DNA from: Velocimicrobium porci
Lineage (GTDB): Bacteria > Bacillota > Clostridia > Lachnospirales > Lachnospiraceae
Direction of reading: 5' to 3'
Assembly (NCBI RefSeq): GCF_009696045.1
Contig: NZ_VUMT01000004.1
Coordinates: 98,884 to 162,883, forward strand
DNA length: 64,000 nt
The notes under the pieces were generated by a model. That model had not been told where the DNA came from. It saw only the letters and a program-made list of their open reading frames with translations, and did no database searches. This document shows, piece by piece, positions 1 through 11,270 of the stretch (the first letter of the stretch is position 1; each line of letters opens with the position of its first letter). Position numbers and translations under genes: made by a program.

Positions 1-1004
1 TTTCTGTTATGCTTGGAAATGGCAATCAAAAGGTTACTTGTGAACTGGCTGTACTCGGAATTGTTTTAGGTGAAATTGCATCTGATATTTTTAGTATTTT
101 TGCTCTCTTATTGGACCGTAAAAGAAAAACAAAGCAAAAAGCAATTCATTTTCATCCGATTAAGCGACTTCTTTCCCTTACTCTTCCCTTAACCGGCAAT
201 CGACTTGTTGTAAGTTTATTACATAGTTATGAGGCAGTCTTAATTCCTTATATGCTTCAAATATACGGAATGTCCTCTAAAAAAGCACTCAGTGTATATG
301 GCATTTTAACCGGTATGTCCATGCCGTTTATTATGTTTCCTTCTACCATTACAAACTCTGTTGCTGTATTACTTTTGCCGGCAGTGTCAGAAGCACAAGC
401 CTCTAATAATATGACACAGATAAAGAAAACTTCTGAAGTGTCTATGAAATACAGCCTTCTAATTGGGCTTTATGCATCCTGTATTTTTCTATTATTCGGA
501 GATACTTTAGGCACTGTATTTTTCCATAATCCGACTTCAGGCAATTATATGACTATTTTATCCTGGCTCTGTCCTTTTCTTTATCTTTCTACAATGCTTG
601 GAAGTATTATTAATGGGCTGGGGGAGGCTCATATGACATTATTTAATACCGTAATCAGCCTTGGTGTCCGTATTTTTTTCCTCTGCTGGCTCGTTCCAAA
701 GCAGGGATTAAAAGGCTACATGATAGGGCTTTTAGTAAGCCAGCTAATTATTACTATACTAGACTTTTATACGATTCGAAAACACGTACCAATTACAATT
801 GACTCCATCAACTGGATTTTAAAACCATCGCTTATTTTACTCTGTTTAGGCTTTTTAAGCTTAAAATTATATGAATATTTTAAAGCACTTATCCCTATTC
901 CTTCGGGCTTATTTTTAATTTTATTATGTATCGCTTTAGGTACTATCTATCTTTGTTTTCTTTTACTTACAAACGTGATAACAACAAATGATCTACAAGC
1001 ATAA
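1..1004 (+). CDS. SpoVB/MurJ-like polysaccharide flippase, C-terminal part
   Basis: This is the 3' part of a multi-spanning membrane protein of the MATE/MurJ/SpoVB flippase superfamily, which moves lipid-linked cell-wall or spore-cortex precursors across the membrane. The reading frame is open back to base 3, so the gene starts outside the window and the Met at position 9 is probably internal. About 330 residues are visible, made of hydrophobic segments alternating with short basic loops, with a GLGEAHM-type motif and a stretch resembling the SpoVB core. Family assignment rests on overall pattern; whether it is the sporulation protein or a vegetative paralogue cannot be decided here. Confidence 0.75.
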   Translation, partial: SVMLGNGNQKVTCELAVLGIVLGEIASDIFSIFALLLDRKRKTKQKAIHFHPIKRLLSLTLPLTGNRLVVSLLHSYEAVLIPYMLQIYGMSSKKALSVYGILTGMSMPFIMFPSTITNSVAVLLLPAVSEAQASNNMTQIKKTSEVSMKYSLLIGLYASCIFLLFGDTLGTVFFHNPTSGNYMTILSWLCPFLYLSTMLGSIINGLGEAHMTLFNTVISLGVRIFFLCWLVPKQGLKGYMIGLLVSQLIITILDFYTIRKHVPITIDSINWILKPSLILLCLGFLSLKLYEYFKALIPIPSGLFLILLCIALGTIYLCFLLLTNVITTNDLQA

Positions 1005-1050
1005 GAAAAAAGCTTATTCAAAATACTGTCTAAAGTACTTGAATAAGCTT
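1005..1050 (-). terminator. Intrinsic terminator of the chemoreceptor gene
   Basis: A perfect 12-bp inverted repeat (AAGCTTATTCAA at 1010-1021, TTGAATAAGCTT at 1039-1050) lies between two convergent genes. On the minus strand it is followed by a run of T, so it ends the chemoreceptor transcript; the plus-strand T tract is poor. Confidence 0.85.
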
Positions 1051-1061
1051 AAATTAAAAAA

Positions 1062-2747
1062 TTAGTTATTTTTTACGTTAAATCCACTAATAAGACTATT
1101 TAATGTTTCCGCCTGACTTGCCATTTCCTGACTTGAAGCTGCACATTCTTCTGAATTTTTAGAAGCAGTTTGAACAATATCATTAATATGTTCAACCCCC
1201 TGATTAATTTGAGAGATTGACTCCGCCTGTTCTTCCGAGGCAACCGCAATCCTATTTACTTTTTCTGTTATCTCTTGTGAGCCCTCTACTGCCCGTTCTA
1301 ACTGGTTCGCTGTCTCTTCAGCAATTACCATTCCTCTCTCTACAGCAGAAACGGAAGACTCGATTAATGTAGCAGAATTTTTTGCAGCTTCTGCACTTTG
1401 TGCTGCCAGTACAGAAACCTGATCCGCTACAACCGCAAACCCCTTTCCTGCCTCTCCTGCTCTTGCAGCTTCAATTGAAGCATTTAATGCTAATAAATTG
1501 GTCTGTGAAGCAATATCATTTATTGTTGCAATAATATTACTGATTTGATTGGATGATTGACTAATTTCATCCATTGATTTCATCATTTCCTGCATTTTTC
1601 CATTGCTATTTACAATTTCAACGCCTACTGCTTCAACTTCTTTACTAATGAGATTTGCGTTATCTGCATTTTGCCGAATCCGTTCAGAAACCGCTTCGAT
1701 TGTAGCAGTAAGCTCTTCTGTTACACCAACCTGCTCTGCTGCTCCATTCGCCAGTTCCGCAGAGCTTATCGAAACTTGCTCTGACGCGTTTGATACCTGA
1801 CCTGCTACCTCTTGAATATTATTTACAGTTTCCGCCATTTTCTTTTCAAAGTTTTTAAATGATTCTAAAATACCTACAAAATCACCCTTCCACTCTACAT
1901 TTGGCTCTACTGTAAAATTACCTTTCGAAAACTTCTTCATTTCCTGATCAATATCTTTAATATATGAATTCAACGTTTTAATTGAACTTCTAAGGCTATG
2001 TGCAACTTTTCCAATTTCATCTTCTGAATGATACGTAAGATTGTCCTGGAGATTTCCTTTCGATAATTCAATTGCTGCATTTTCAATCTCATTTAATGGA
2101 TTAACAATTCCACTTATAATTTTTCTACTTACTATAGTTGCCATAACTAAAGCAACTATAAGTATTATAACAATAATTGTAATATTTAAAATAACCGTAT
2201 AGTGATTCCGTGCAATTGCATGTTGTTTTAATTCATCCGTCGCTTTATCAATATCTTTTGCAATTGTAACTGCACTATCCAATGCCGGTGCACATTGTTC
2301 TAAAATTAATTTTTTGGCGTTTTCTTTATTTCCGCTCTGAATTTCATCTATAATTTTATTGCCAATCTCAATCCATTCCATAATCGCATTTGTATACTCT
2401 TGATATAAAGCGTCTTCTAATACATTTGCATTTTTAAGATCTTCTAAATTTTTTTTCAGAGTTTCTTCATTTTCCTGAATTTTCTTAATATATTTATCAT
2501 AAGAAGTAACATCATCACTTAATGCCATCTCACGAATACTTCTTGCTGCCACATTGACTTCAATACGACATAATTTTACTGCCGTATCTGCCTTCTGTGC
2601 TCCATTAAGATATGAATTCATTTCTCCATTAACAAGATTCATTCCAATAATTTCCAAAACACTAATAAATAGCAACAAACCAATAATTAGACTAAATCCA
2701 TACTTTAGCTTTTCATTAATCTTCATTTTTTCCATTTTTTTCAACAT
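1062..2747 (-). CDS. Methyl-accepting chemotaxis protein
   Basis: A 561-residue chemoreceptor that senses an extracellular signal and controls the CheA kinase. An N-terminal membrane anchor (about residues 15-37) is followed by an extracellular four-helix-bundle type ligand domain, a second membrane segment (about 185-207), a HAMP domain and a long cytoplasmic signalling coiled coil. The conserved hairpin tip is clear, with the [16 protein letters not shown] core and [10 protein letters not shown]. An AAGGGA ribosome site precedes the ATG. It stands alone between two terminators. The ligand is unknown, and no flagellar genes are present here; output to the type IV pili further on is possible but unsupported. 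Confidence 0.93.
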   Translation of the reverse strand: MLKKMEKMKINEKLKYGFSLIIGLLLFISVLEIIGMNLVNGEMNSYLNGAQKADTAVKLCRIEVNVAARSIREMALSDDVTSYDKYIKKIQENEETLKKNLEDLKNANVLEDALYQEYTNAIMEWIEIGNKIIDEIQSGNKENAKKLILEQCAPALDSAVTIAKDIDKATDELKQHAIARNHYTVILNITIIVIILIVALVMATIVSRKIISGIVNPLNEIENAAIELSKGNLQDNLTYHSEDEIGKVAHSLRSSIKTLNSYIKDIDQEMKKFSKGNFTVEPNVEWKGDFVGILESFKNFEKKMAETVNNIQEVAGQVSNASEQVSISSAELANGAAEQVGVTEELTATIEAVSERIRQNADNANLISKEVEAVGVEIVNSNGKMQEMMKSMDEISQSSNQISNIIATINDIASQTNLLALNASIEAARAGEAGKGFAVVADQVSVLAAQSAEAAKNSATLIESSVSAVERGMVIAEETANQLERAVEGSQEITEKVNRIAVASEEQAESISQINQGVEHINDIVQTASKNSEECAASSQEMASQAETLNSLISGFNVKNN

Positions 2748-2892
2748 GGCAGTTCCCTTCTTTCGTATTTTTCTATTTCCTGTATTCTTTCATTGTTTTA
2801 CTCATATATTATATTTCTATGTGATATTTGTCAATTGCTTTTTTCTTATCCAAGTTTTCTTGTTTTAAATTTCATTTTTAAAAGACAAAATC

Positions 2893-2931
2893 AAAAAAAC
2901 TGCTTTTTCTGAACTCAAAAAGCAGTTTTTT
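2893..2931 (-). terminator. Intrinsic terminator of the glycosidase operon
   Basis: AAAAAACTGCTTTTT pairs with AAAAAGCAGTTTTTT across an 8-nt loop, followed by T residues on the minus strand. It lies just downstream of the last glycoside hydrolase gene and upstream of the chemoreceptor gene. Confidence 0.88.
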
Positions 2932-2949
2932 CATATCAACTCGAATAAC

Positions 2950-4797
2950 TTATTTTCTTAAATAATCAGCATACCAGTTAATGACAGCTTGAATCCGGTA
3001 TAGTTCCGATTCTTTGCTAACCAGACGCCATAATTGTTTATAATGATAAAACCAATTTTCGAGTATTACAGCCAATTCCTTTTCTTTTACTTCAATACTA
3101 GAATTTATCCCATATTCTCTTTTTCCGATTATCGCCCCAATCTGATTAAATAGAATCATTCCTTCGGCTGCAACAATATAAGGCTTTACTCCTTTTCTGG
3201 TTTCTATGTTCATAAATGATATACTTTCGTATAACTCATTTACCAATTGTTCTAATTCTATATTATTTTCTGCAACATTAGACAAATTGGAAACTTCTTT
3301 AAAATAAAGTTCCTTTTCCTCTTCGGATGCCCCCTGTATTGATAATTCCATGTATCTTACAGCTCCTTCCCATTCAAACGAACGGTACTTCTCTGATTTT
3401 GCAATCAACGAAACAAAGCTCTCCGTTGAATCGCCAAATTCCAAATACGATATTTGACGATTTATCATTTCTTTTGAAGGAATATCCGTATTCCAAGAAA
3501 ATGCTGCACCATAAATCAATCCGGTTATACTAAACTGTGGCTGATTTATATGACCAAAATCACCCCAATCCGTATTTAATACCCCTAGCGAATTATATTT
3601 TTCTGCATAAGTACACATCCTCTTAATATTTTCATAAGAAGAATCAATTAAATTTATAAATTGATTCCATCCACCAACTCCGGGACAAGAATATTGTGTT
3701 GCTCCTACTTCATGAAGTTTTTTGGACTCTAGTTCTCTTTGGTTTGGTGCATATCCCCAGTTAAGGCAAATGGTTTCCTTTGGCAATTCTTTTATTGCTT
3801 CTGGAAATCCACAAATAATATCCCCCCAAAACATTGGTCTTTTCCCTTTCTCTACCAAGAATTCACATAACTCCTTAACATAGTTAAGATACATTCTATC
3901 TCTTCCAATCTGTCCTGCCAAAACCTTGCTTTTGCCCTTTCCCAAATCAAAAGTTTCATCCGCACAAATATTAAATTGCGAAGAAGAAAATAGTGGAAGA
4001 AATTCCTCTATCATTTTCTTTATAAATTCTAAGCTATTTTCATTAGATACATCAATTGTATGATGCTGCATTCTTGCCAAAAAAGAAAATGGTTCTTTTT
4101 CTGGTTCCTCTAATTCACATAAATGAGAATAAGACTTTGTACTTAAAATTTTATATAAATGACCAAAACAGGAAATAGAGGGAACTAATTCAATCCCGAT
4201 TCTGCTGCAATATCGGTCAAGCTCCATAATCTCTTCTGCTGTCAGCGGCGTATCATCCCGCCATACCTCACTAAAATCCTCAAATAGAAAGCTATGCTCA
4301 ATATATAATTGAAGCTGATTCATTTTATAAAAAGCCAGTTTATCCGCCAGCCACTTTAGGTAAGACAGCTTGGGAACTCTTCCCCTTGTCACATCATGAT
4401 AAAATCCACGATTTAAAATTGCAGGTTCATCGAAAATTGTAAGATAAGGAATAGAGGTACCATTCTGTCTTACTATTTGCCGAAGCGTCTGGACACCATA
4501 AAGCACACCTGTATCACTTCCAGCTGCTATTTCAATTCCCTCTGTGTTAACCTTGAGCATATACTCTTGTTCCTTATACTCTTTACAAATCGAAAAATAA
4601 ATTCCATTCTGTTTTTTCTTTCCTCTCTTTATCATAAGGGAAAAACCTAACGACTGTTCAATTTCCTGCTTCAATATTTTTGCATATTCATCAAGTGATG
4701 AACCACAATTACTATCAATCATGATATGGTCCTGATACCGAATTCTATAGACTCCTTCTATTTTCGTTATTTTCTTCGGCTGTGGTATCAAATACAT
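2950..4797 (-). CDS. GH20 family beta-N-acetylhexosaminidase-like protein
   Basis: A 615-residue protein with an N-terminal GH20b-type domain (about 1-120) and a GH20 TIM barrel. The catalytic Asp-Glu pair of the family is visible as D280-E281 in an ICADETF context; in GH20 the Asp positions the substrate N-acetyl group and the Glu is the acid. There is no signal peptide, so it acts in the cytoplasm on imported oligosaccharides and would release terminal GlcNAc or GalNAc. The start lies 53 bp inside the end of the GH3 gene in another frame, with a GGAAGGG ribosome site before the ATG, so the two are probably translationally linked. Last gene of the operon, closed by a terminator. Confidence 0.85.
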   Translation of the reverse strand: MYLIPQPKKITKIEGVYRIRYQDHIMIDSNCGSSLDEYAKILKQEIEQSLGFSLMIKRGKKKQNGIYFSICKEYKEQEYMLKVNTEGIEIAAGSDTGVLYGVQTLRQIVRQNGTSIPYLTIFDEPAILNRGFYHDVTRGRVPKLSYLKWLADKLAFYKMNQLQLYIEHSFLFEDFSEVWRDDTPLTAEEIMELDRYCSRIGIELVPSISCFGHLYKILSTKSYSHLCELEEPEKEPFSFLARMQHHTIDVSNENSLEFIKKMIEEFLPLFSSSQFNICADETFDLGKGKSKVLAGQIGRDRMYLNYVKELCEFLVEKGKRPMFWGDIICGFPEAIKELPKETICLNWGYAPNQRELESKKLHEVGATQYSCPGVGGWNQFINLIDSSYENIKRMCTYAEKYNSLGVLNTDWGDFGHINQPQFSITGLIYGAAFSWNTDIPSKEMINRQISYLEFGDSTESFVSLIAKSEKYRSFEWEGAVRYMELSIQGASEEEKELYFKEVSNLSNVAENNIELEQLVNELYESISFMNIETRKGVKPYIVAAEGMILFNQIGAIIGKREYGINSSIEVKEKELAVILENWFYHYKQLWRLVSKESELYRIQAVINWYADYLRK

Positions 4798-7129
4798 TTA
4801 AATCACCCTTCCATATTCTCTCTCCGGATTCCGAGAGAGAAAGTTCTATTATTCCGGTTTCCATTATAAATTTCATTGATTCATTCCAAATTGAAAGCTC
4901 TTCCCAAGACAAATGAAAGGTCACCTTTTTCCTTCCTTTGTTCGGTATCCACACCTTATCAAACGCTTTCAGCTCTTTTATCCTTGGAATAACAGAAGAT
5001 TCTTTATGCCGTATAAATAACATCGGTACTGCAAATGCTCCTCTTTCTCCAATATTTTTTATGCAAAATGTAAGAGTAACTCCCTCTTTTTTTATCTCGT
5101 CAATCGAAATATTCCGTTTATTCCACTCAATTCCATCCATTTTAAATGTAGTATAACTTAATCCAAATCCAAACGAATAAAGTGGTTTATGTTTTAAGTC
5201 ATAGTAATTCATACTTTGATAAGAAGCTTTCGAATTATAATATACAGGCAATTGTCCTGCATGACGTGGAATTGATACAGGCAATCGACCTGATGGGCTA
5301 ATCTTTCCAAACAAAATCTCCGCCATTGCTTTTCCCCCCTTAATACCCGGATAAAAGGCATAAAATACGCCATTTGGTAATTCTATCTCTTGCTCTATTG
5401 CATAAGGACGCCCTCCAATAACCAAAAGAATCACATTTTTATTTTCTGCACAAACTTCCTTTATCAACTCACGCTGAGCATCTGGCAATTGAAGTATTGC
5501 TGTGTCAACGCCTTCTCCGCAATCCATCGAACTATTTTCTTTCGTAATTGCAGCTCCATTTAAATCAAATTTTAAACTGTTATCAGAACAAAATCTACTC
5601 GAAGAACCACCAGCAACAAGTAACACAATATCACTCGATTTAGCAATTTTTTTTGCCTTTGATAACAGTGATTCTTCTCTTTCCAACAAATGGCATCCTT
5701 TGGCATGCTGAACCTTCAAATGATTTCCATGCTCTTTATTGTATTGTTTTATCCCATCCAATATCGTCACAGCATCATTTTCTTCAATCGGCGGTGTATA
5801 ATCTCCAAGCTGACAATAAATATCATCGGCATTTGGTCCTATTACAGCAATCGAATTTAAACCGGTATAATCAAGCGGAAGTATTTTGTTTTCTTCTAAA
5901 ATCGTATAATTTTTACTTCGTTTTTTTTCATTTTTTAAAAGTATGATTGATTCTCTTGCTAGCTGTAATGATTCTGTATATTCGTTATAATGATAATTCT
6001 GCCATTTTTCAGTAATCTCTCTATATGGATGCTCAAACAAGCCACGTTCAAATTTCATCGTTAGTACCGCCAAAACCGCCTTATTAATTTCTTCAATTGT
6101 AATAAGCCCCCGCTCTAATGCTTCGTCAAGTCTTCCAAATGCTTCATCCCATAGTCCCACCTGGATACCTGACCTCAATGCCTTTGCACCTGATTTCACT
6201 GTGTCATTCGTCATGGCATTAAGCTGGTCAATTGCAACTCCATCTGACATAACAATTCCATCAAACCCCATTTCTTCCCGCAAGACTTTCTGAAGTAACC
6301 ATCGGTTTGCATGACATGGGATTCCATCAATTTCATTATACGCTGCCATAACGCCTTTTACTTTTGCCTCACAGCAGGCTCTCATTGGCGGTAAATGAAT
6401 TTCTCTAAGTTCTCGTTCTCCGATTCTTGCCGCACTGGCATTAATTCCTCCGGTTCCCTCACCTTGAGCCGCAAAATGCTTCGCTACAACATAAACTCCC
6501 TGTGATTGGATTCCTTTTACTGCTGCCTTAGCAAATTCGGACACTAAAAATGGATCTTCTCCGTAACATTCTTCACTTCGTCCCCATCTTGGATCTCTTA
6601 GCACATCCAGCATAGAAACAAGTGCAAAATCTACCCCCATTTCTCTCATCTGCTTTCCGCAAACAGAATATGCCTTTTCTACAAGCCTGCAATCAAAGGT
6701 AGCACCCATTGCTAAGTTAACCGGCAACAAATATCCTCCGATTGCCTGATGTCCATGTGGACATTCCGTGCTAATGAACGCTGGAATACCCAGTCTTGAA
6801 TGTTCTATTACATAGTTCTGTACCATATTATAAGCTTTTAGTGCAAAATTCCCTACAAGTCCATTTTCATTTGTCCTTCCCGACCATGGGTCTGCCCGGT
6901 AAAGACCATACAAAGTACCTAATCCACTATATTTTTCTACTTCGTCTTTAAATTCTTCTGTCAAGACCAATTGTTCCTCTTTGATTCCTGATACATTCCT
7001 TCGCTCATAAACAGAAAATCCATACAGTCTTTGATTTAACTGACCTATCTTTTCATTTAATGTCATTTTGGACAGAAGGCTTTCCGCCCGTAATTTAGGG
7101 GAAAGCCTTTCATTCTTATAATCTTCCAT
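4745..7129 (-). CDS. GH3 family beta-glycosidase
   Basis: A 794-residue glycoside hydrolase family 3 enzyme with the usual order: (alpha/beta)8 barrel, alpha/beta sandwich and C-terminal fibronectin-III-like domain. The nucleophile region reads GFDGIVMSDGVAIDQL (about residue 300), with the Asp after Ser as nucleophile, and KHFAAQGEGTGG is the expected substrate-binding stretch upstream. No signal peptide is seen, so it is cytoplasmic. Specificity (beta-glucosidase, beta-xylosidase or N-acetylglucosaminidase) cannot be read from sequence; the neighbours suggest a beta-linked sugar in a mannose/GlcNAc glycan. It starts 2 bp after the GH38 stop codon, consistent with translational coupling. Confidence 0.88.
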   Translation of the reverse strand: MEDYKNERLSPKLRAESLLSKMTLNEKIGQLNQRLYGFSVYERRNVSGIKEEQLVLTEEFKDEVEKYSGLGTLYGLYRADPWSGRTNENGLVGNFALKAYNMVQNYVIEHSRLGIPAFISTECPHGHQAIGGYLLPVNLAMGATFDCRLVEKAYSVCGKQMREMGVDFALVSMLDVLRDPRWGRSEECYGEDPFLVSEFAKAAVKGIQSQGVYVVAKHFAAQGEGTGGINASAARIGERELREIHLPPMRACCEAKVKGVMAAYNEIDGIPCHANRWLLQKVLREEMGFDGIVMSDGVAIDQLNAMTNDTVKSGAKALRSGIQVGLWDEAFGRLDEALERGLITIEEINKAVLAVLTMKFERGLFEHPYREITEKWQNYHYNEYTESLQLARESIILLKNEKKRSKNYTILEENKILPLDYTGLNSIAVIGPNADDIYCQLGDYTPPIEENDAVTILDGIKQYNKEHGNHLKVQHAKGCHLLEREESLLSKAKKIAKSSDIVLLVAGGSSSRFCSDNSLKFDLNGAAITKENSSMDCGEGVDTAILQLPDAQRELIKEVCAENKNVILLVIGGRPYAIEQEIELPNGVFYAFYPGIKGGKAMAEILFGKISPSGRLPVSIPRHAGQLPVYYNSKASYQSMNYYDLKHKPLYSFGFGLSYTTFKMDGIEWNKRNISIDEIKKEGVTLTFCIKNIGERGAFAVPMLFIRHKESSVIPRIKELKAFDKVWIPNKGRKKVTFHLSWEELSIWNESMKFIMETGIIELSLSESGERIWKGDLNVFDTTAEENNENRRSL

Positions 7130-7130
7130 A

Positions 7131-10100
7131 TTATTTTACCACTATTTTATATGTTTTTACTTCATATGGTTTTATCGTTATATTGAATCCATCTCCATCC
7201 ATTGGAACTGCTTCCATTTCTTCCTCGATTAGGTTACATTCAATAATGTTCGCTACATGCTCCATTCCTAATTTTATATGAGCATCTGTTAAACTGTTTT
7301 CATATTCATACATACGAACGATAATTCCACTTCCGTCTTCTGCCTCTTTTACTGTTTCTATCATAACATTTTGTTGATCCACTGATAGTAGTGACATCGC
7401 CTCATAAGGATTTCCACCATTTACTACATATGCCGGATAGTTTAACTTATATGCCTCTTTTACTGTTCCTCCCTGGCGCCATCCTTCCGCATGAGGATAT
7501 AATGCATAAGTAAAGAAATGCTCTTCCTGATCTGTTGTAGGATTTGGTTCAATTCCTGATTTAATCAGTGTAAGTGCCATATTTCCGTCTTTTACGGAAT
7601 GACCATATTTACAATCATTTAACAGGCTGACTCCATAATGTCCTTCCGACAAATCCATCCATTTCTGACCACAGCTTTCAAAGCGTGCCATATCCCAGCT
7701 TGTATTTGTATGTACTTTTCTAGTCAGGTTACCGAATTGTATATCAAAAGTAGCTTCATCGGTATGAATGTTAACAGGGAAATGTACCTTTAATAAGTGC
7801 TGATGTTCTTTCCAGTCAACATACGTGTTAAATTCAATTCGTCTGTTTTTTGCATAAAAATATATTTTTTGCTTTATAACAGAATTACTGATTGTACGGT
7901 CGATCTCCAATGTAGCACGAACTGCTCCAAGCTCTGTCCATTCCATACGGGTTACGTTTTCTACATCCCAGAATTTTTCTGAATAATAAATATCAATATC
8001 CCAGTTATCATAATAAATTGGCTTATCTTCATACATACGGAATAGATTTGCTCTTTCTCCATTTTGTAAAACTTCTCGTTTATTTTCTTTATCATAAATC
8101 GAAGTAAACATTCCCTGAGCATCCAGTTCAATATGATAGAATGGAGTATCCAGCATATTTCCATTCTGTTTAAATGGAAGCTCATCACCTGCATCGTTCT
8201 GATTTTCTATCTCAAATACTTTGCTTCCTTTAGATGGAAGTCCATTTAAGTATACAATTGTTCCTTCTTTTGTCTGTTGTGCCGGATAAACGGTTCCGTT
8301 CTCATCCTTTAAAGCTTTGATTTCAACTTCACCAAGATTTACTACATCATTTCGCTCAAAGCCCAGTGTATTGTAAATCGTTATACCCTCACCATCTGAA
8401 GTAAGTGTGTGAAGACATTCTTCTATCATAGCCGTTCCTTTTTCTTTTAATTCTTTATATTCTTCTTTTGTCACTTCATATACTTCTTTAATTGAAGATC
8501 CTGGAAGAATATCATGGAATTGATTAATCAAAATTGTTTTCCACATGTTATAAAGCTCTTTTGCCGGATAAACCTTTTGCTTTTGCATAGCCAATATGGA
8601 TAACAATTCCAAGTCCATCATCATAATTTCACTTTTACGATTGGAACGCTTATTTCTTGCCATAGAAGTATACGTTCCTCTATGATATTCAAAATAAAAT
8701 TCTCCCTCCCAAACCGGAAGTCTTTTATTATCTTTTACTCTTTCATTCAATTCATCAAAATAAGTTCTTGCAAATGCCTGTCTTACCTTTGGTATTCCCT
8801 TAATTCCTTTTTCCATGCGGATTGAATTTTCTAACATTTCTCTTGTCGGACCACCGCCACCATCTCCATAACCATAGGAAATCAAAATATCATTGTTAAT
8901 CTCTTTGTTCTGATAGCGTTTCCAACCACCCATGATTGCATCCGGATGTAACATACCGTTATAGGTTGTGAAGAAGTCATTTGTATCCTGTCCTACTCCC
9001 AATGTTGTAATCAAATGGGTAAGTATTTCCGTGCCATCAATTCCTCTCCATCTAAGTGTATCATATGGCATTTTATTAAACTGGTTCCATGCAAGCTTTG
9101 TTGTCATAAAATAATCAATTCCACATTTTTTCATAATCTGTGGTAACGCTCCCGAATAGCCAAATACATCCGGCAGCCACAAAATACGGTTATCAACCCC
9201 AAATTCTTCTTTAAAGAACCGTTTTCCATGAATGAACTGACGGACAAGTGATTCCCCGGAAGTTAAATTGCAATCAGCTTCTACCCACATACCACCTTCC
9301 GGTTCCCAGCGTCCTTCTTTTACTTTTTGCTTCACCTGTTCATAAAGCTCTGGATATCTTTCCTTCAAAAAGTAATAAAGCTGAGGCTGACTGGACATAA
9401 ATTTATAGTTTGGATATTCATCCATCAATTTTAATACGGTTGCAAAGCTCCGTCCTACTTTTTCCCTTGTCTGGGCAACCGTCCACCACCATGCTACGTC
9501 GATATGTGTATGACCAATACAAGTGGCAATTACATCATCATAACCTGCCATATCTTCATACAATGCTTTTTTTATGTATTCTCTTGCTTCTTTTACAGAA
9601 TTGTAAAACTCTTTCGAATATGGAGTTCTCAAATCAAGGTAATTAATACAATTATTTAATACTGTTTCGATATCTCTTCTTACTTTATCGTCTTTTTCCA
9701 TTCGATCAAATGCACTAAGCGGAACATATAAGTCGTAATACAATCCTTCAATCTCAGGATCAATTTCCAGCATTTCTACAATTAGGTTAAACTCTGAATG
9801 TAAAATTCCGGTATAAGCCTGAAGGTCAAGTTGGTAGGTCGTTCCTTCTTTTGCTTCTCTTGTTAATAAAACTCTTCTATGATTCATATCAATTCCCTGG
9901 GTCGGAACATCATCTACAAAAAGAAGAAATTGTGGATTTTTCGCATCATCCCATTCATCAATCTGTGTTTTTACATTCATCCATAACGCTTTCCCTGCAA
10001 ACTCTTTTGGTACAGTAAATCTTGTTCGAAACCAGTCGTGCTGGTCTTTTCCATACCAGTGCATTGTTCTGCTGTCAAATGTTTCCCAATCACCTTCTGC

Positions 10101-10232
10101 CTGTTCTGCATCAGAAGGATAAATAAAATTCCCATGTTTTTTCTCTAATTCTTTTATTTCAATCCTTTGAACAACAGAAAGTTTCTTTAATTCATCACAT
10201 ATTCCTTTAATTCTCTTGTCAATTAACTCCAT
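7131..10232 (-). CDS. GH38 family alpha-mannosidase
   Basis: A 1033-residue retaining alpha-mannosidase of family GH38, a zinc enzyme that removes alpha-linked mannose. The zinc-binding GHTHIDVAWWW motif lies near residue 245, and the nucleophile Asp sits in WLPDVFGYSGALPQI near residue 360. The N-terminal beta-sandwich and the long C-terminal beta domains make up the normal length. No signal peptide is present, so the substrate is probably imported. An AGGAGG ribosome site precedes the ATG, and the gene lies 12 bp after the GH130 gene. With GH130 and GH20 as neighbours it fits trimming of high-mannose or core N-glycan fragments. Confidence 0.92.
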   Translation of the reverse strand: MELIDKRIKGICDELKKLSVVQRIEIKELEKKHGNFIYPSDAEQAEGDWETFDSRTMHWYGKDQHDWFRTRFTVPKEFAGKALWMNVKTQIDEWDDAKNPQFLLFVDDVPTQGIDMNHRRVLLTREAKEGTTYQLDLQAYTGILHSEFNLIVEMLEIDPEIEGLYYDLYVPLSAFDRMEKDDKVRRDIETVLNNCINYLDLRTPYSKEFYNSVKEAREYIKKALYEDMAGYDDVIATCIGHTHIDVAWWWTVAQTREKVGRSFATVLKLMDEYPNYKFMSSQPQLYYFLKERYPELYEQVKQKVKEGRWEPEGGMWVEADCNLTSGESLVRQFIHGKRFFKEEFGVDNRILWLPDVFGYSGALPQIMKKCGIDYFMTTKLAWNQFNKMPYDTLRWRGIDGTEILTHLITTLGVGQDTNDFFTTYNGMLHPDAIMGGWKRYQNKEINNDILISYGYGDGGGGPTREMLENSIRMEKGIKGIPKVRQAFARTYFDELNERVKDNKRLPVWEGEFYFEYHRGTYTSMARNKRSNRKSEIMMMDLELLSILAMQKQKVYPAKELYNMWKTILINQFHDILPGSSIKEVYEVTKEEYKELKEKGTAMIEECLHTLTSDGEGITIYNTLGFERNDVVNLGEVEIKALKDENGTVYPAQQTKEGTIVYLNGLPSKGSKVFEIENQNDAGDELPFKQNGNMLDTPFYHIELDAQGMFTSIYDKENKREVLQNGERANLFRMYEDKPIYYDNWDIDIYYSEKFWDVENVTRMEWTELGAVRATLEIDRTISNSVIKQKIYFYAKNRRIEFNTYVDWKEHQHLLKVHFPVNIHTDEATFDIQFGNLTRKVHTNTSWDMARFESCGQKWMDLSEGHYGVSLLNDCKYGHSVKDGNMALTLIKSGIEPNPTTDQEEHFFTYALYPHAEGWRQGGTVKEAYKLNYPAYVVNGGNPYEAMSLLSVDQQNVMIETVKEAEDGSGIIVRMYEYENSLTDAHIKLGMEHVANIIECNLIEEEMEAVPMDGDGFNITIKPYEVKTYKIVVK

Positions 10233-10244
10233 TCCAAAGTCCTC

Positions 10245-11243
10245 CTACTTTTCTGTCAGCGGATGCTGTTTCATATAATTTATCAATTCATCTACTGTTG
10301 TAAATGCAAGACCTGTTACTGTATCTGCACAACCATAGTAAATTGCAATTCGTCCGGTATCGGCATCAGTTAATGTCGCACATGGGAAAACTACATTCGG
10401 AACATCTCCAACACATTCGTATATCTCATATGGTGCCATAATATAAGCCGCAGAACGAAGTTTTACTTTCCAAGGCTCATCAATGTCTAATAATGCACAG
10501 CCCATACGATATACAAAACCATTACATGTATTAATGACACCATGATAAATGAGAAGCCATCCTTCATCGGTTTCAATTGGAACCGGACCCGGACCAATCT
10601 TTGTACACTGCCATGCAGATTCATCCTCTTTATAAGTAGACATAACATGTCTATGATGTCCCCAATATTCCATATCATTGCTTTGGCTATAAAAAATATC
10701 GCCAAAAGGTGTATGACCCGTATCACTCGGTCTGCTTAGCAAAGCATATTTTCCATGAATTTTTCTTGGGAATAACACGCCGTTTCGATTATATGGTAAA
10801 AAGGCATTTTCCATCTGATAAAACGTTTTAAAGTCAAAGGTATATCCCATGCCTATCGTCGGTCCATGATATCCGTTGCACCATGTAATATAATAACGAT
10901 CCTCAATAAAGCATACTCTTGGATCGTAACGATATTCTCTTTTTAAAATTTCTGGGTCTGCACCTTCAAAAATAATTGGTGTATCATTGATTTCCCAATG
11001 AATTCCATCTTTACTGAAACCGGCAAAAATATCCATGCTGATACATTTACTGTCACACCGGAAAACACCTGCAAAGCCATCTTTATATGGTACAACTGCA
11101 CTGTTAAAAACACTGTTGGAACTTGGTATCGCATCCCTTTGAATCACCGGATTTTGACTATAGCGCCACACCGGCATCTGATAGTTTTCTGGTTTTTCCT
11201 GCCATGGTATATTGGCAAGAGATTCTCCTATTATTTTGCTCAT
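10245..11243 (-). CDS. GH130 family beta-mannoside phosphorylase
   Basis: A 332-residue five-bladed beta-propeller of family GH130. These enzymes phosphorolyse beta-1,4-mannosidic bonds, giving mannose-1-phosphate plus the remaining sugar. Family features are visible: NPVIQRD near the start, FNSAVVPY, the YDPRV stretch carrying the expected catalytic Asp, and [22 protein letters not shown]. The length is typical of the group including mannosyl-GlcNAc phosphorylases, although the acceptor (GlcNAc, mannose or glucose) cannot be assigned by eye. With GH38 and GH20 beside it, mannosyl-GlcNAc of the N-glycan core is the most sensible substrate. AGGAGG precedes the ATG. It is the first enzyme gene after the transporter genes. 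Confidence 0.87.
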   Translation of the reverse strand: MSKIIGESLANIPWQEKPENYQMPVWRYSQNPVIQRDAIPSSNSVFNSAVVPYKDGFAGVFRCDSKCISMDIFAGFSKDGIHWEINDTPIIFEGADPEILKREYRYDPRVCFIEDRYYITWCNGYHGPTIGMGYTFDFKTFYQMENAFLPYNRNGVLFPRKIHGKYALLSRPSDTGHTPFGDIFYSQSNDMEYWGHHRHVMSTYKEDESAWQCTKIGPGPVPIETDEGWLLIYHGVINTCNGFVYRMGCALLDIDEPWKVKLRSAAYIMAPYEIYECVGDVPNVVFPCATLTDADTGRIAIYYGCADTVTGLAFTTVDELINYMKQHPLTEK

Positions 11244-11270
11244 TTTATCTTCCTCCTAAACCATTTTCAT